NCBI GenBank assembly: GCA_035771165.1
Contig: JAWNZC010000261.1
Location: forward strand, 1,429,501-1,493,500
DNA length: 64,000 bases
Direction of reading: 5' to 3'
From: Paragorgia papillata
Lineage: Eukaryota; Cnidaria; Anthozoa; Scleralcyonacea; Coralliidae
Within the stretch, counting starts at the first letter, position 1. Each line of letters begins with the position of its first letter. A program made the position numbers and the translations under genes. This document shows, piece after piece, positions 34,718-46,292 of the stretch. Under the pieces are notes generated by a model, which saw only the letters and a list, made by a program, of their open reading frames with translations, was not told the DNA's origin and ran no database searches.

Positions 34718-36637
34718 AGGGGTACGGAGTGTCCTCACTTTTTTAGTGCGCATGTCACACGCCGCCATGTTGAAAGCAAGTAAACTCCCGGCGGATCAAC
34801 AAGGCACAACATGGCGGAAAACGAAGTCAAGTCACCAAAATGGCTGTAGCTGGAAAAGTTTTTGGACGATTTCCATTTAACTTGGATATTGTGTGAAGAG
34901 AAGGTAAGAGATTAATTTACTGGTGATTGTAAGGTATGTTAAAAAATTTTCCGCCTGGAATTTAGCTCGCGACTACGTTTCCAATAAACAGTTTATTCAT
35001 GAAGACTGAAGTACTTTATTATCCTATTTTACAGAAATCAAAAATTTTAAATTGACAACTGCATTGTACGAAAAGTACAAATCGTTCTGTTATCAAACAA
35101 ATTATAGGCCAGATAAATGCCGTAAGATAAATGCTATAAATTCTTAGTTCAACTTTGTCTAGTTGAGTAGTTGGGCGAAAACATTTAATGACAAAAGCAT
35201 TCGTTCGATTCAATGAGTAAAAATGAATTAAATAAATTATGACTTCTATCCTTTTTTGTGTTTGCTGTGTTCTTATTGTTTCTAAACTTTACTTCAAAAT
35301 ATTAACAATGGTTCAGTATAACCACAGAATAAGAACTCAATTATATAAAATTAGAACATTTTGCATTTGTGACTGTGTATTGGACAGGGTTTACAACAAT
35401 GTTCAAATGAAAGTTTTTGATACTGGTTTACCTATAGAGGACAGGTAGCTTTCCTTTGACCATTTTTTAATATTTTGCACTTATGTTTTGAGTAGGTTAG
35501 TTCACCAAGTTAATTTGGTATTAATTTGATTTTTCTTTTGTTTCTAGATTCTGTGTTTTTGGACTTTTAAAAAAGCTTTAATTCAACTCATTGGCATTGA
35601 AGACTGGAATTTTTTAACCCAAAATATCCTTCAAATCAGTTGGTCTGATTGATGTTACTATTTGAACCATGGGTGACTTCTTCCATAATTTGCTGGCTAG
35701 TGGCGTAGACATTCAGTGCATAATTAATAATTTACATGTTAAGGATCTGATGCCAAGATGGATGTAAAGATAATAATATAAACTGTGCACATATATCACT
35801 AATATTTTTATTCCATTGAAAATATTTGTCAAATAAATGTTCTGTGCAAATCATGTGATATAAAAATAGACAGAAAAGGTTTTTCAGAGGAAGAATTTAT
35901 TTAGAAAGGAAACTTTGAGTTCTCCCTTTTTATGACTGAGTACAACAGGCAAAATATACTTTTCTCAACATGTATTAACACCATCTTCATTAAGGGTGGT
36001 GCAACTGGGGGTTTAATTTTTCTGCATATTTTAACCTAAGAATGCAGTAGAATGCATTTCAGAGCAGGAAGGTATCCTGTACCACCCACACCCTTGCCAA
36101 AGCCACTCGGGTAAACCCACTTCATCAGCTGCAAATGCCATTATGCCCCCAATAATTTCTATCTTCTGCCTCCCCTGTTTATCCAACCTAAACCAATTAG
36201 AAAAATGATTTAAAATGAAGACAGGTAATTAAAGTCTCAAAAGGGATTAAGTGGTTACTCTTAAGATCTCAAGCAGTCACTATGTATTTATTTATTTAAA
36301 AACTTCACCTCATGACATTACAAATATTTGCCAAAAATTACAGTACAAACAATCAAAACATAACAGGCAGGGTATCCGCAACAGCATTGCCAATTACAAC
36401 AAGACACTAAACTTAAAATACAATCCTTTTGATGTAAAGGCTGTGGCATTGGTGGTAGTGCTTGACATTTTTTAAAAGAAATTATTTTTCAGAAAATCTT
36501 AAAACTTTGTACCAGGCCACTGCACGAAATTCCACCCTGTTACCATATGCAATTCTCAGAAAGTGTTCCAGGTTTTTTTGCTCTCTTGATTTTTTAAACA
36601 TTCTTGTGGTCTCTGGTATTACATTTTGCTTCAAAAA
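34718..36637. other. 5' region of the 10.8-kb element
   Basis: The first 200 bases carry ATGGCGG-type CpG-bearing subterminal sequence shared with the 2.3-kb element. The rest is AT-rich and without a recognised gene. The transposase promoter should lie here but no element can be named with confidence. Confidence 0.5.
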
Positions 36638-39600
36638 ATGACGGATCCGAAAGGTAAAGTCACCTCAAGCGCACAGAAAACGCACTGTTCAGCTGTGAAC
36701 TGTTCAAACAGCAAGCGATCGCATCCAGATCTTAGTTTCTTCCGATTTCCGTCCGATCTAACAAGGTATGTTTTTGCTTTCTGTGTTGTTTCAGATCATA
36801 ACTCTTGAAAATTGGTAAAATGTTAAAAATCATTTAGATCAAAAGAATGGGTAGTGCTGTGTCGACGCGAGGACCTTTTGGACAAGAGCGCAAAATATCT
36901 ATATAATAATTGCAAATTGTGTGCTGAACATTTTGAAGATTGTATGTTTTACAACTTCTTGAAAAACCGCCTGAAATGTGACGCCAAACCAACACTGTTC
37001 AACATCCCAAACCCACCAGCCAAAATCAGTCATAAACGACGAACCCTGCAGAAGACAACCGCAGTTAGTAAAGGTAACTGGACTTTTCAATCATGTGCTT
37101 AAACCCATGTCCATTTAAAATTATTTAGTGAAAAAAAATACATTTAAAAAATTCCTTTTTAGGAAAGAGGCTTAAATTGGATGAAAGTAGCAGTCTGGAA
37201 GGTATGTAAAAGTAAGAACAGCTACATGTACATAATCGCAAACTTTGCATAAAATACCTCCCCCAAAAATAATTTTGAAAATACCGAGTGTTTGAGTATT
37301 TCAGTGGGACATATTCTAGGATGAGTATATTATGTACGTTGAGTAAAAAACGGTTTTCATAATTTTTTTATGACCCTCTTTTACAGTAATAGAGGGCCTT
37401 GAAAAATTATTCCTCCTTCACCATGACCTCTTCCCCCTTGCAACCATGCACCCCTTAGATATAAGCGGAGAAGAATTGGGTGAGGGGGGGGCATGATATT
37501 CTTCGCTACAGCCAAGGAGAAAGGCTCATCAATGATCTGGGAGTGGGAGTGGAGGTTGTGGTGTGGTGGGTGGTAAGACTCAATGTTTCATTACAAACCT
37601 CCACCCCATCTGGAAATTTATGACTTCCCTCTAAACTCAAACAACAAAAACTTCATTGACATTGTTACCCAAAATCAATAGACAGAACTCCAATAATGTA
37701 ACCAAATGTACTGTATATTTAACTGTAATTGTATGCATGACAAGCCAACAGCAAACATTTTTAAACATTAATTATAGACCAAGATAATATACATGGACAA
37801 GGAAGTTCCAGCAAGGAAGGCAACAATGAAGCACAAGATGTTGCTGATATTGAAAGTATAAAAATATTTTGCCATAAGTCTTCAGTGGTGGATCTGAGCA
37901 GGGGGGGGGGGTGTGTCCAACCCTCAAAAATATTTTTGACAAAAAACATGAAAGCATTCAAAAATACAGGAAATAGAATTATAGCACCTTATGAAATTAA
38001 AAAATTTCCATGGTACATATATGCACATACCCCCATCTGCCTATACATTTTTCACATGAAAAGCTGTTGCCACCCCCCATCCCACCCCCTACAAAAACCC
38101 AGGCTGGATCCACCACTGGTCTTTTATATATGACATAAAGCTATAATTATGTTAAATTGGCAAGGAGTTCTCACATAAATAATTAAGAATTTATCAAGTT
38201 CTTTTTTTCTGATTCAGTGCATCAAGAATTTCTGACAGCAAACAACTTAAACGATTGCAGCACTCAGACAAGCCAACACCTTTCTAATAATACACCTAGA
38301 AAAGAGAAACAAAAAAAGGTTATTCAATCTCAGAGCAAGAAAATCAAGCGACTGAAGATGGCAGTTGGGGGTTATCAGGTTTCAAATGGGAAGAAAGCCA
38401 GACAAGAACAAGCATTGGAAGAGGCACTTCAGAAGTTGCCAGAAAATCTATCTAATTTTGTTAAGATGCAGCTGGAATTAAATTCAAAAAAGAAACATGG
38501 AAGACGATATTCATCACAGATGAAGTCAATAGCAATCTCTTTGTACCATGCCAGTGGGAAAGCATATCGGTTGTTATCCAAATTGTTTGTTTTGCCAACT
38601 AAATCCTCCCTTAAGAGATATATATCAAAAATGCCAACAGCCCCTGGTATTTCCCAAGCAGCATTAAAAATAATAGAAAAGAAAGTAATGCAGATGGATC
38701 CAAAAGAAAGATTGTGTACACTGTGCATGGATGAAGTTTCGTTAAAGACCCACCTGTACTACAACATATCTGCTGACAAGATAATTGGTCTAGAAGATTT
38801 TGGAGGAAATTACAGAACCAACAAAGTGGCAACATCTGCTCTTGTGCTGCTGGTACGTAGCATCTCAGGAAAATGGAAACAGCCCATTGGTTACTACCTG
38901 GTGAATGGAGGATGTCCTAGTGACCTCATGGAAGATTTAGTGAAAGAGGCAGTTGAAAAGTTGGATAGCATTGGTTTTGAATGTTGTTGTGGTGATGTCA
39001 GACATGGGATCCAACTTTTACAGTTTATCCAAACGCCTGAATGTCACTCCTGAGAAGCCCTGGTTTATGCACAATAAGAAGAAATACTTCCTGATGTTTG
39101 ACCCTCCCCATTTATTAAAGTGTGTACGAAATAATCTAATGAAGTACTCCATCAAATTTGGTGAGCATGTGGCCAAGTGGAAGGACATTGAGGATTTCTA
39201 CAACAAAGATACAGCACTTTCCATCCGTTCAGCACCCAAGTTAACAGAAAAGCACATACACCCAACCAATTTCAATAAAATGAAGGTCAAGTTGGCAAGC
39301 CAAATTCTAAGTCACACTGTAGCAGCCTCACTTTGCATGTATGTTAGTCTGGGGGCCATTCCATCTACTGCCATGGGAACAGCAGAGCTTCTTTTGAAAT
39401 TTGATTCAATTTTTGATTGTGTAAACAGCTCCACTGTATACTCCACCAAAAAGTTTAAGTGTGCTCTTAGTGATAAGACCATGCATCAAGAGTTTATGAA
39501 AGAGGCAATGGCCTTCATAAAAGGAATAAATGTTTTCGATGACAACAATAAAAATGTAACAGGGAGAATTAAGTGCCTAAAGGGATGGTTGGTTACCCTC

Positions 39601-40402
39601 AATTCTTTTAATTTGGAATCACCTCTGCACAAACCATGGTTTTAAGTTTCTCTTGACAAGAAGGCTAAACACTGACCCTTTAGAGAATTTCTTTGGTACC
39701 ATACGGCAACAGGGAGGGAATAATGACAACCCAACCCCAATACAATTCACCAGTGCATTTAGGAAATTATTTTTTAGTTCATTTCTCACTTCCTCAGCTG
39801 GGAATTGTGCTGAAGATCTGGACAACCTTCTTGCCCAGTGTATAGAAACATCAACTTCACCAGTTCTAGTTACAACACCAACTCAACCCAAGACCCTGGC
39901 AATTGGACCAACTGACTACAAAGAGACAAACGTGAACATGAACATTATCAAAGATAATGCCATTGCATATGTTGCTGGTTACCTGCTCCACAAATGTATG
40001 AAGATCCACACTTGTCAAACATGCACAGAAGGCTTGGTTGCTAACAGTTTGGAAGATAACAAAAACCTACTTTGCTATTTCAAGGCATTTAACCAGGAAA
40101 AGTCAACATTTGGAGGCCTGTATGCACCAACAGACACCTACCTTCAATATATCATTCTGTTGGAAGATATTTTTGTCAAGAACTTTTCTGTTTATACCAA
40201 GAGCCCAACTGTTGGAAATGATATCTTACAGCTGCTGAAGAATGTACCAGTAGCACCTCAGTGCTGTGAAAAATTTCCAATTGACTTTCACCAGAAGTTG
40301 TTTCTGCGAATGCGAATTTATTACTCTTTGAAATTTGCAAATCGCAATCTAAAATCCACTAAAAGAAAAGATAGAAAATATCTGAAAGTGTCCCACCTTT
40401 AA
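36638..40402 (+). CDS. THAP-domain P-element-type transposase, five exons, two frameshifts
   Basis: Exons 36638-36765, 36838-37073, 37163-37201, 37778-37855 and 38218-40402, all GT-AG, total about 887 residues; human THAP9 is about 900. Residues 1-90 form a THAP zinc domain: CSAVNC, FRFPSD, EWV, CKLCAEHF and AKPTLF. A basic, lysine-rich stretch follows. The RNase H-like catalytic part shows LCMDEVSLK (first Asp), VMSDMGSNF (second Asp), FDPPHLLKCVRNNL and DPLENFFGTIR, the P-family end motif with the likely catalytic Glu. One base is surplus near 38983-38995, just before the second Asp, and one near 39630-39636. Everything else is open, so it is either a very young pseudogene or an assembly artefact. 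It would cut and paste the surrounding element and its 2.3-kb relative. Confidence 0.88.
37883..38118. mobile_element. 236-bp MITE in the transposase intron
   Basis: Begins CAGTGGTGGATCTGAGCAGG and ends CCAGGCTGGATCCACCACTG, flanked by GTCTT on both sides. CAG...CTG ends resemble hAT MITEs, though only five flanking bases match rather than eight. It contains a G-run and C-rich blocks. Confidence 0.75.
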
Positions 40403-41388
40403 ACAGTATTAACTCTGGCCAACCAAGCTTTAACTTCAAACCTCAGCAACAAGAAGCACTCAAGATCTGCACTTTCCATTCAAATGAAAAAATGCAAACC
40501 TGAGTGATATTTCAAATAGACTTCTTAATAACTCATAAGAGGCAGTGCAGTGGCCTAACATTTCCAGTGATCTGCCTTCATCACATACATGTACATGTAT
40601 ATATCAAAGAGAATAGAATACTTAAAGATCCGTGATTGGTAAACTGCTGTAATTTAAACAGTTACAATAATATCATATGGAGATAAGTGCTATAAACACA
40701 TTTATATTCCCAATAGATTGGATAGCTCAACTGGTAGACCAAAACTCTAAATAAGTTTTCTAAATATTAAAATACTCGAGCTCTGATAATTGTAAGGTCT
40801 AAACACAAACTGCAAGCAATTCCAAAAGTATCCTACTCAGGCCGACTGTAATGGAGAAAAGCACAACATTTCTAAAACTTTCATAGGGTCTGTAAATATC
40901 GAATACATTACTAGTATGTGTAAATAAATATTAAATGAAATAGCCAATTGTTCCATGGTAAACTGCACGGCAGTATTGGCAGACCGAGTTTCTTCTTGTT
41001 AAATTCACCTTCGAATATCTTGCCAAATTGCCGAAATTTCACAAAATATAATTGCTTCGTTCTTCAACACTACTCGTTCAATTCGGTAAAGCACAATAAA
41101 TACGTGTGATTTCATCACAATAATTATATTTAAACTGTGTTTAACAAGTTTCCACTCTTACTTCTGCCTGCAAACACAAGTTCAAAAGTGGAAGGGTGTG
41201 CAATAATCGCTCTCGAGTTGTTACAACGAAACCGCAAAATTGCTTGTTTAAACTTTGATAATTTCCTTTTTAATCACAATAAAAATTATCACCTACCTTC
41301 TTTTTTGATGTCTTATCCGCGGAGACAAAATCAACCACCAAAATTTTGAGTTATAGCCATTCAAACGATCAGAACGCTTTTCGCCATA
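40403..41388. other. 3' region of the 10.8-kb element
   Basis: No gene. Between 41049 and 41117 ATTGCTTCGTTCTTCAACAC ... GTGTGATTTCATC matches 33731-33795 in the 2.3-kb element, and its complement occurs at 52160-52235. It is a shared subterminal block of the P-like family. Confidence 0.65.
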
Positions 41389-41497
41389 TTTAACAATTAT
41401 TCGCCGAAGGCGAAGTGAATATCGGTGAATAATAACCGAGACGAAGTCGAGGTTATTATTCACCGATATTCACTGTGCCTGAGGTGAATAATTGTTT
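41389..41497. repeat. 109-bp palindrome at the left edge of the Crypton-like element
   Basis: AACAATTATTCGCC and GGTGAATAATTGTT form the outer stem. GAATATCGGTGAATAATAACC and its complement form the inner stem, around GAGACGAAGTCGA. It abuts the 26-bp inverted repeat starting at 41497, and nothing comparable lies outside the right-hand repeat. Confidence 0.8.
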
Positions 41498-43328
41498 TAG
41501 TATAAATACATAGGTGATTATTTCAAAAAAATTAAAATATGCACATGAATTTCAATGAACAGAAATTTTAATGAATTTAAAAGCGGCATGCGTGATAACG
41601 AAGGCGCACGCAGCCATCGGTCACGTGAAGATCGAAGTCGAACAGTCGACATTTTTAATCACTCAACCAGATCAGTGCACTCAACTGTCAATTTCTTCGT
41701 AAACAATGGTAAACATGGCAATATTGAACGTTCAAACAGTCTACAAATGCAAAAAATCAACGTCCATGGTTTACATTAATATTGAACGTGAAAGAACAGT
41801 TTTCAAATGTCCCTGATGGCAGAAGAGCTCCAGGATTACAGCCGTTTTCAATCAGAAAATTCTCTTGTTGTGAACTGAGGTAGCCTTGGCCAGAAGAAGC
41901 TGAAACTAAGGCGTTTTGTGGTCTGGATAAAGTGGCAGCAGGAGGACTAATATTATCAAGCTGAGGCTGTGAGATTTCATCGCCTTCGACATAAGAAGAA
42001 AGGGCCTTCGACATATCTTTGAATTGGTTGAGTGTCGGCCGCTCACAATAGCTCTCAATGCTTGTGTCACTTCGATGGCCTGTAATCGCTTTGATTTTAC
42101 GCGTCTCGATGTTATTTGACGACAGAACTGTTACGGTTGTAGCCCTCAACGAGTGGTTTGTCAGATATGGAGAGATTTCTGCTCTGGTGGTGATGATTTT
42201 CAACATATTCTCGAGAGTGTTGTGACCAAGCTTTCGAGCACTATACCACACCATGCAGGTCTCGGGACTAAACTTGCTGGACAATTATTTTGGTCTCTGG
42301 AAAAGAGCATCATTTTCTGGATTAAGATGCGAAAGATATGCCTTTATCAAAGCTACTGGACAACGCGGTGAACCTGGCCTGGAAAAAATTTCGCCGTCTG
42401 AGTGATCTTCGGCAGCTTCAAGTCCTCCAGGATGGTTTTTGCTCGTGAGGACGGTTCCTGCCTCCTTCTTATTTAACTCGAAGTATTCTTCGCCATTGGC
42501 CGTCGTTACTAGACGAAGCATTGATTTATTCACGAGAGCCTGGTTTTCTCTTCCTCTTTTGCCGAAATACAGCGAAATAAAAAACCATGCAGTTTGGAGC
42601 AAAGCGCGAGGGTCGTGTGTTGTTGCTTGTGCTAGTTCGCCTTTCTCGTACAACTTTTGAATTGTTTCGCTTGTCAATGGCGTCTTGTGGATAGTCCCTG
42701 CAATTTTCCCAGTACTGCAAAGATGCTTAAGGTAAGAATTCAGTGTTTTGTTAGATTCACTGAACATGTTGTTGTCGCAAATGCTGAATTTCTTGTTGTA
42801 TGGCGGCGACTTCAGGTGCCTATCCAGAGCAGCTCTTATCGACAACAACGTTGCTTTTTTATAATATTTCCCTTCATTTTTTCTTATGGAGACGTAGAAT
42901 TTGGACAAGCACTTATTCATTTCTGCAACATTCATCTCTTCGAACTCAGTAGTAAATTCTGACTGTTGTTGAAACCACTCTGTTGTGAAAAAGATTTTTT
43001 TGACAATTGTAAACAATGTGTAGACGATTGTAGCGTATTTGACTTTTCGCGTTGATAAAATGATGTTTTTAAACAAAATAAAGTTCGCCAGCATTCTGCA
43101 ACGTAGTTACTTACCTTGAAACAATTTTAGACCAAATTTCGTTGCTTCTTTCGTGCTTTTTGGTATAGCATTTTCTTTGAAATTGTTTATTTCCGCATCT
43201 GTTACCTCTACAAAACGGCTTGCCGCCATTTTTAAAAAACGCTGTAGGTGATTATCGCGAAATAATCCGAGGTAGCTCGACCAATCAGCATGCGCAATTT
43301 TCAATAATCACCTATGTATTTATACTAA
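41497..43328 (-). mobile_element. Crypton-like element bounded by 26-bp perfect inverted repeats
   Basis: TTAGTATAAATACATAGGTG ... at 41497-41522 is the exact complement of 43303-43328. Between them lies one tyrosine-recombinase gene on the minus strand. A shorter inner pair (TAGGTGATTAT at 43246, ATAATCACCTA at 43305) lies near the right end, next to the presumed promoter. Cryptons are normally described as lacking terminal inverted repeats, so these ends are unusual. The unit lies inside the 3' region of the P-like element. No target duplication is evident. Confidence 0.75.
41757..43229 (-). CDS. Crypton-type tyrosine recombinase (DUF3504-like), two exons, one in-frame stop
   Basis: Exon 1 43229-43115 (start MAASRFVEV in good Kozak context), exon 2 42979-41757, phase-1 GT-AG intron; about 446 codons. 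The N-terminal part (EMNKCLSKFYVSIRKNEGKY) matches the SAM-like region of Crypton and KIAA1958/ZMYM-type proteins. The catalytic set is complete: Arg in YFGKRGREN, HSLR, GHRS, and Tyr in SIESYCERP. These enzymes cut and rejoin DNA through the tyrosine, and Cryptons move by this reaction. A TAA at 42285-42287 interrupts the frame once, between FQRPK and LSSKFSPE, with no shift. It separates the first Arg from the other three catalytic residues, so the copy is inactive unless the stop is an error or is read through. An upstream ATG at 43304 would add 25 residues and overlap the inverted repeat. Confidence 0.85.
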
Positions 43329-43357
43329 TGTTTACTGTTGAGAGGAGCGGCTTTTAC

Positions 43358-45354
43358 GGGGTTTGCTATAACCCGGGCGATGATCGAGGATGAGCATGAA
43401 ATCTTTTTGGTCAGCGGTCGTCAAGATCTGAGAATCTCGGCTCAGAACGCTATGTATCTATCGATTTTATATGGTATACTCTATAAACTTCTAATATCAC
43501 GGCCCACCGGCCAATCCCGAGAATAAGATCCGATTCTCCCTATTATTAATAAATCTCAAACGAAAAAAATATCTTCGATATTAATAATTAGCCCTGCTGC
43601 AGCAGAAGCCAAATAATCGTATGAATATACATAGCCCGCAGGCTAATTAAAATATACACAAATTACCTATTTTAAAACATACCTCCTCCCGAAAATTATC
43701 ACTTCTGAATATAATCCCGGAAAAAGGTTTTTAAAAAATAAGTTTAAAGCTTATTATCAAAGTTTTTCTAATTTTTTCTAATACTATGTCCGAATGTTTT
43801 GATTCCTTTTTGAGGCCTCTACTTTTCTTGCATCTGCTCATGGGCGTATACGGTCACATTGCGCAGAAGTGGACCTAAATTCTGACAAATTTTAATTTTG
43901 CAAGACTGACATTAATTTTCCAATTACTTTGCCGTTAGGGCTGTATCTCTTCCAACCTGGTACACCTATAAACCTCCGTGCCAAACGCTTTTCTTACGCA
44001 GAATGTCCAAGGGTGCCGGAAATCTGGGCAGGGCTTGGGGATGGGGAAAGTGCCAGCGGCTGATATCTCCAAAAGTATTTACGTTATTGAAATAAAACTA
44101 AGTAGGCTTATAGAACAATCACAAACATTTAAATTTATATTAGTGTCACCTCACATCAGTGGCGGATTACCTATGGGGAAAAGGGGGCATTTGCCCCCGG
44201 CCCCAGATTCTGACCGGCCCAAAAAAATGAGTGAATAAAAAAATTATGCAGCTTCTCTTTGAAAGTCCGAATTAGCCTGAGAAAATCACACGCTATCTCA
44301 GCCACGGGCCCCCTTCTGTTTGAAAACCGGAGGGGAGTGGCGCCTGAGGCAGCCTAAGTACGAACCTCCGATGATCCGATCAACCTACGCTTTCAGTTCA
44401 CGTACGTGATCAAAAAATCATCTGACCTTTTATTGATTTTTTCATTTTTCTTGATTTGCCCCTCGGAATTAATTAATTACACTTTTTGAAGGAAAATCTC
44501 GAAGAATTTCTTAAATTAAAATTAATTTCAACAGAAAAGCAGTTAAATAGTCTCTAGAAAAATTAAGCAATTCTAGGTTTGTGTAAAATCTAACTATATA
44601 ATATCAAAAAATTATTTTTTTAATGACCGGCATGAATTAAAAGTTTTAGGGTATTATAGTTCCACGTTTTTTGTGCAGAAAGTCATTCCAAGAAAAAATC
44701 CACCGCCAATTTAATTTAATTTTAAGTAACCTTTGAAATGTTCAATAACGCACATGCATGCAAACATATGCAGTAATATTGGTTCCGTTTCACTCATAAA
44801 TATGTTTTTCTCACGCTCCCAATATCTAAAAGCACTCTTTTATATATTCCAGACAACAAACTTTTTTTATATATTTTTACCGAAAACACACCCAGTGGAT
44901 CGATGACGTGTAATTGGCACGCGTCCCGTGCACAAAATTTGTTGTCGACCTTATATATTTTTTTAATTTTATCATCTTTTTTTCCAGTTTGGGATAAAAA
45001 GATTTCTTTCGCGTGTTTGTAAATTTAAACTTTAAAAATATGGGTTTAAGCTTCAACGCCAATCACCGGTTCACACAAAAGAAAGGCTTTCCCCCAGCAC
45101 TCTTTAAATTTAGTATTCTTTTTGTTTCTCGTGTGATTTTTTTTATTCAGACGTCTCGAGAATATTTTTTGACATCTTTTTTGAAGGACGAATTGTCTAG
45201 ACGTGTCACACCTCACACGAATCTTCATATAATCCAGTGTTCGAAAATGTTCGAACACTTTACGGTTTCCGTTGATGTTATGTAGTTAATATGACTGCTG
45301 ACCAAAAAGATTTCATGCTCATCCTCGATCATCGCCCGGGTTATAGCAAACCCC
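43358..45354. mobile_element. 2.0-kb non-autonomous element, 58-bp perfect inverted repeats, 9-bp duplication
   Basis: GGGGTTTGCTATAACCCGGG ... TTTTTGGTCAGC (43358-43415) is exactly complementary to 45297-45354. GGCTTTTAC flanks both sides. The 9-bp duplication and long G-starting ends point to the Mutator-like superfamily. The interior is AT-rich with no transposase; open frames at 45013-45285 have no known motif. It lies inside the right end of the P-like element. Identical ends imply a recent insertion. Confidence 0.85.
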
Positions 45355-45467
45355 GGCTTTTACTTGCTTTCAACATGGCGGCCAACATGCGCGAGGCGAC
45401 TTGCGCGAGGACATAAACTTCAAAGGTTCCGACGAGAGTGGGCCTTCTGCTTAGTATTTATTCTGTG

Positions 45468-46292
45468 ACGATGAGAAGACGGAAAACGAGAAAAGTAGCC
45501 TCTGCCAGATAATGTGCCGTTCTCTGGACGAATTCGCGGTTCTCTGGTCATGGAAGACAGCGACGATAGTTTATACGAAGTACATTGTTTTCTTCAAGAT
45601 CTAAGTCTAAAATGTACTTATGGATGTTATTCTGAATTTTTCTATCGAAATCACCTGCGGAACGGATCGAAAAATTCGAAACGCTGCCAGACTGACAAAC
45701 GTTTATCGAACGTTGTCAACTGCCTAACTTCCACTCCAGATTAACTTGATAAACAAAGCCGACGAACAGTGCTGGAAATGTTCTCTGCGCTATAACTTTC
45801 TACGACATAATGGTAAGATCTATGTTTACAACAGTCCGTCCTTTGAGATAAATGATTAACTTTCTCATGTAGCGTTTGTTTTATACTTTTATTTACATAA
45901 TTCAAAACCGGAAAACCTGTCCTTGTGTTACAATAACATTGTGGAGTTGAGAATTGTCTGGCAGCGATTTAAATGTGTCTTTTGTTCACAATTTATTGAT
46001 TTCCGACTTTTGCGTAGTAGATTTGATTAAATATTGAAATCTCGAGTCTGGCGCCTAGTCCATCACGGAATTTGGGCGCCATATTAACATCATTATCAGG
46101 CAGAGGCTCATTTTCTGGTAATAATTCCATGTCCTAAATAACCCAGGTACTTCATGAAAGCCTGACCCCAACACACCCCCTAATCCTAACCAATAAATTC
46201 GTGAATATAGGACATGGATTTATAACCCATTTTCTTTCCTTCTTCCCATCATTCCCCACGCGTCTTCCCTCTCGCCCGCACGCCTTCCCCTC
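45468..46292 (-). mobile_element. right part of the split 787-bp-type element
   Basis: This is the complement of about 10795-11485 with moderate divergence, starting at the ACGATGA duplication (45468-45474). An 111-bp MITE is inserted at 46117-46227. The copy fades after CGCCCGCACGCCTTCCCCTC at 46292, so its terminal repeat is lost. The 76-codon frame at 45514 is part of the repeat and has no recognised domain. Confidence 0.75.
46117..46227. mobile_element. 111-bp MITE, 8-bp target duplication (copy 2)
   Basis: Same ends and length as 14301-14411. CATTTTCT flanks both sides (46109-46116, 46228-46235). The paralogous position 10844-10851 holds a single AGAAAATG (its complement), so the empty site is visible in this window. 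Confidence 0.9.

Larger units (their letters stand above)
34686..45467 (+). mobile_element. 10.8-kb P-like transposon with THAP9-like transposase
   Basis: Terminal inverted repeats of 32 bp with one mismatch (CACAGAATAAATGCTAAGCA at the left; an A for G at position 13 on the right) end at 34686 and 45467. ACGATGA lies directly outside both (34679-34685 and 45468-45474). The target is a copy of the 787-bp-type element. The related copy at 10767-11553 has GTGCGGTGG and GAAGACGGAAAACG joined across a single 7-base site, so the insertion borders are independently supported. It holds the transposase gene (36638-40402), a MITE in one intron, a Crypton-like element (41389-43328) and a 2.0-kb inverted-repeat element (43358-45354). 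Removing these leaves about 6.5 kb. Confidence 0.88.
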
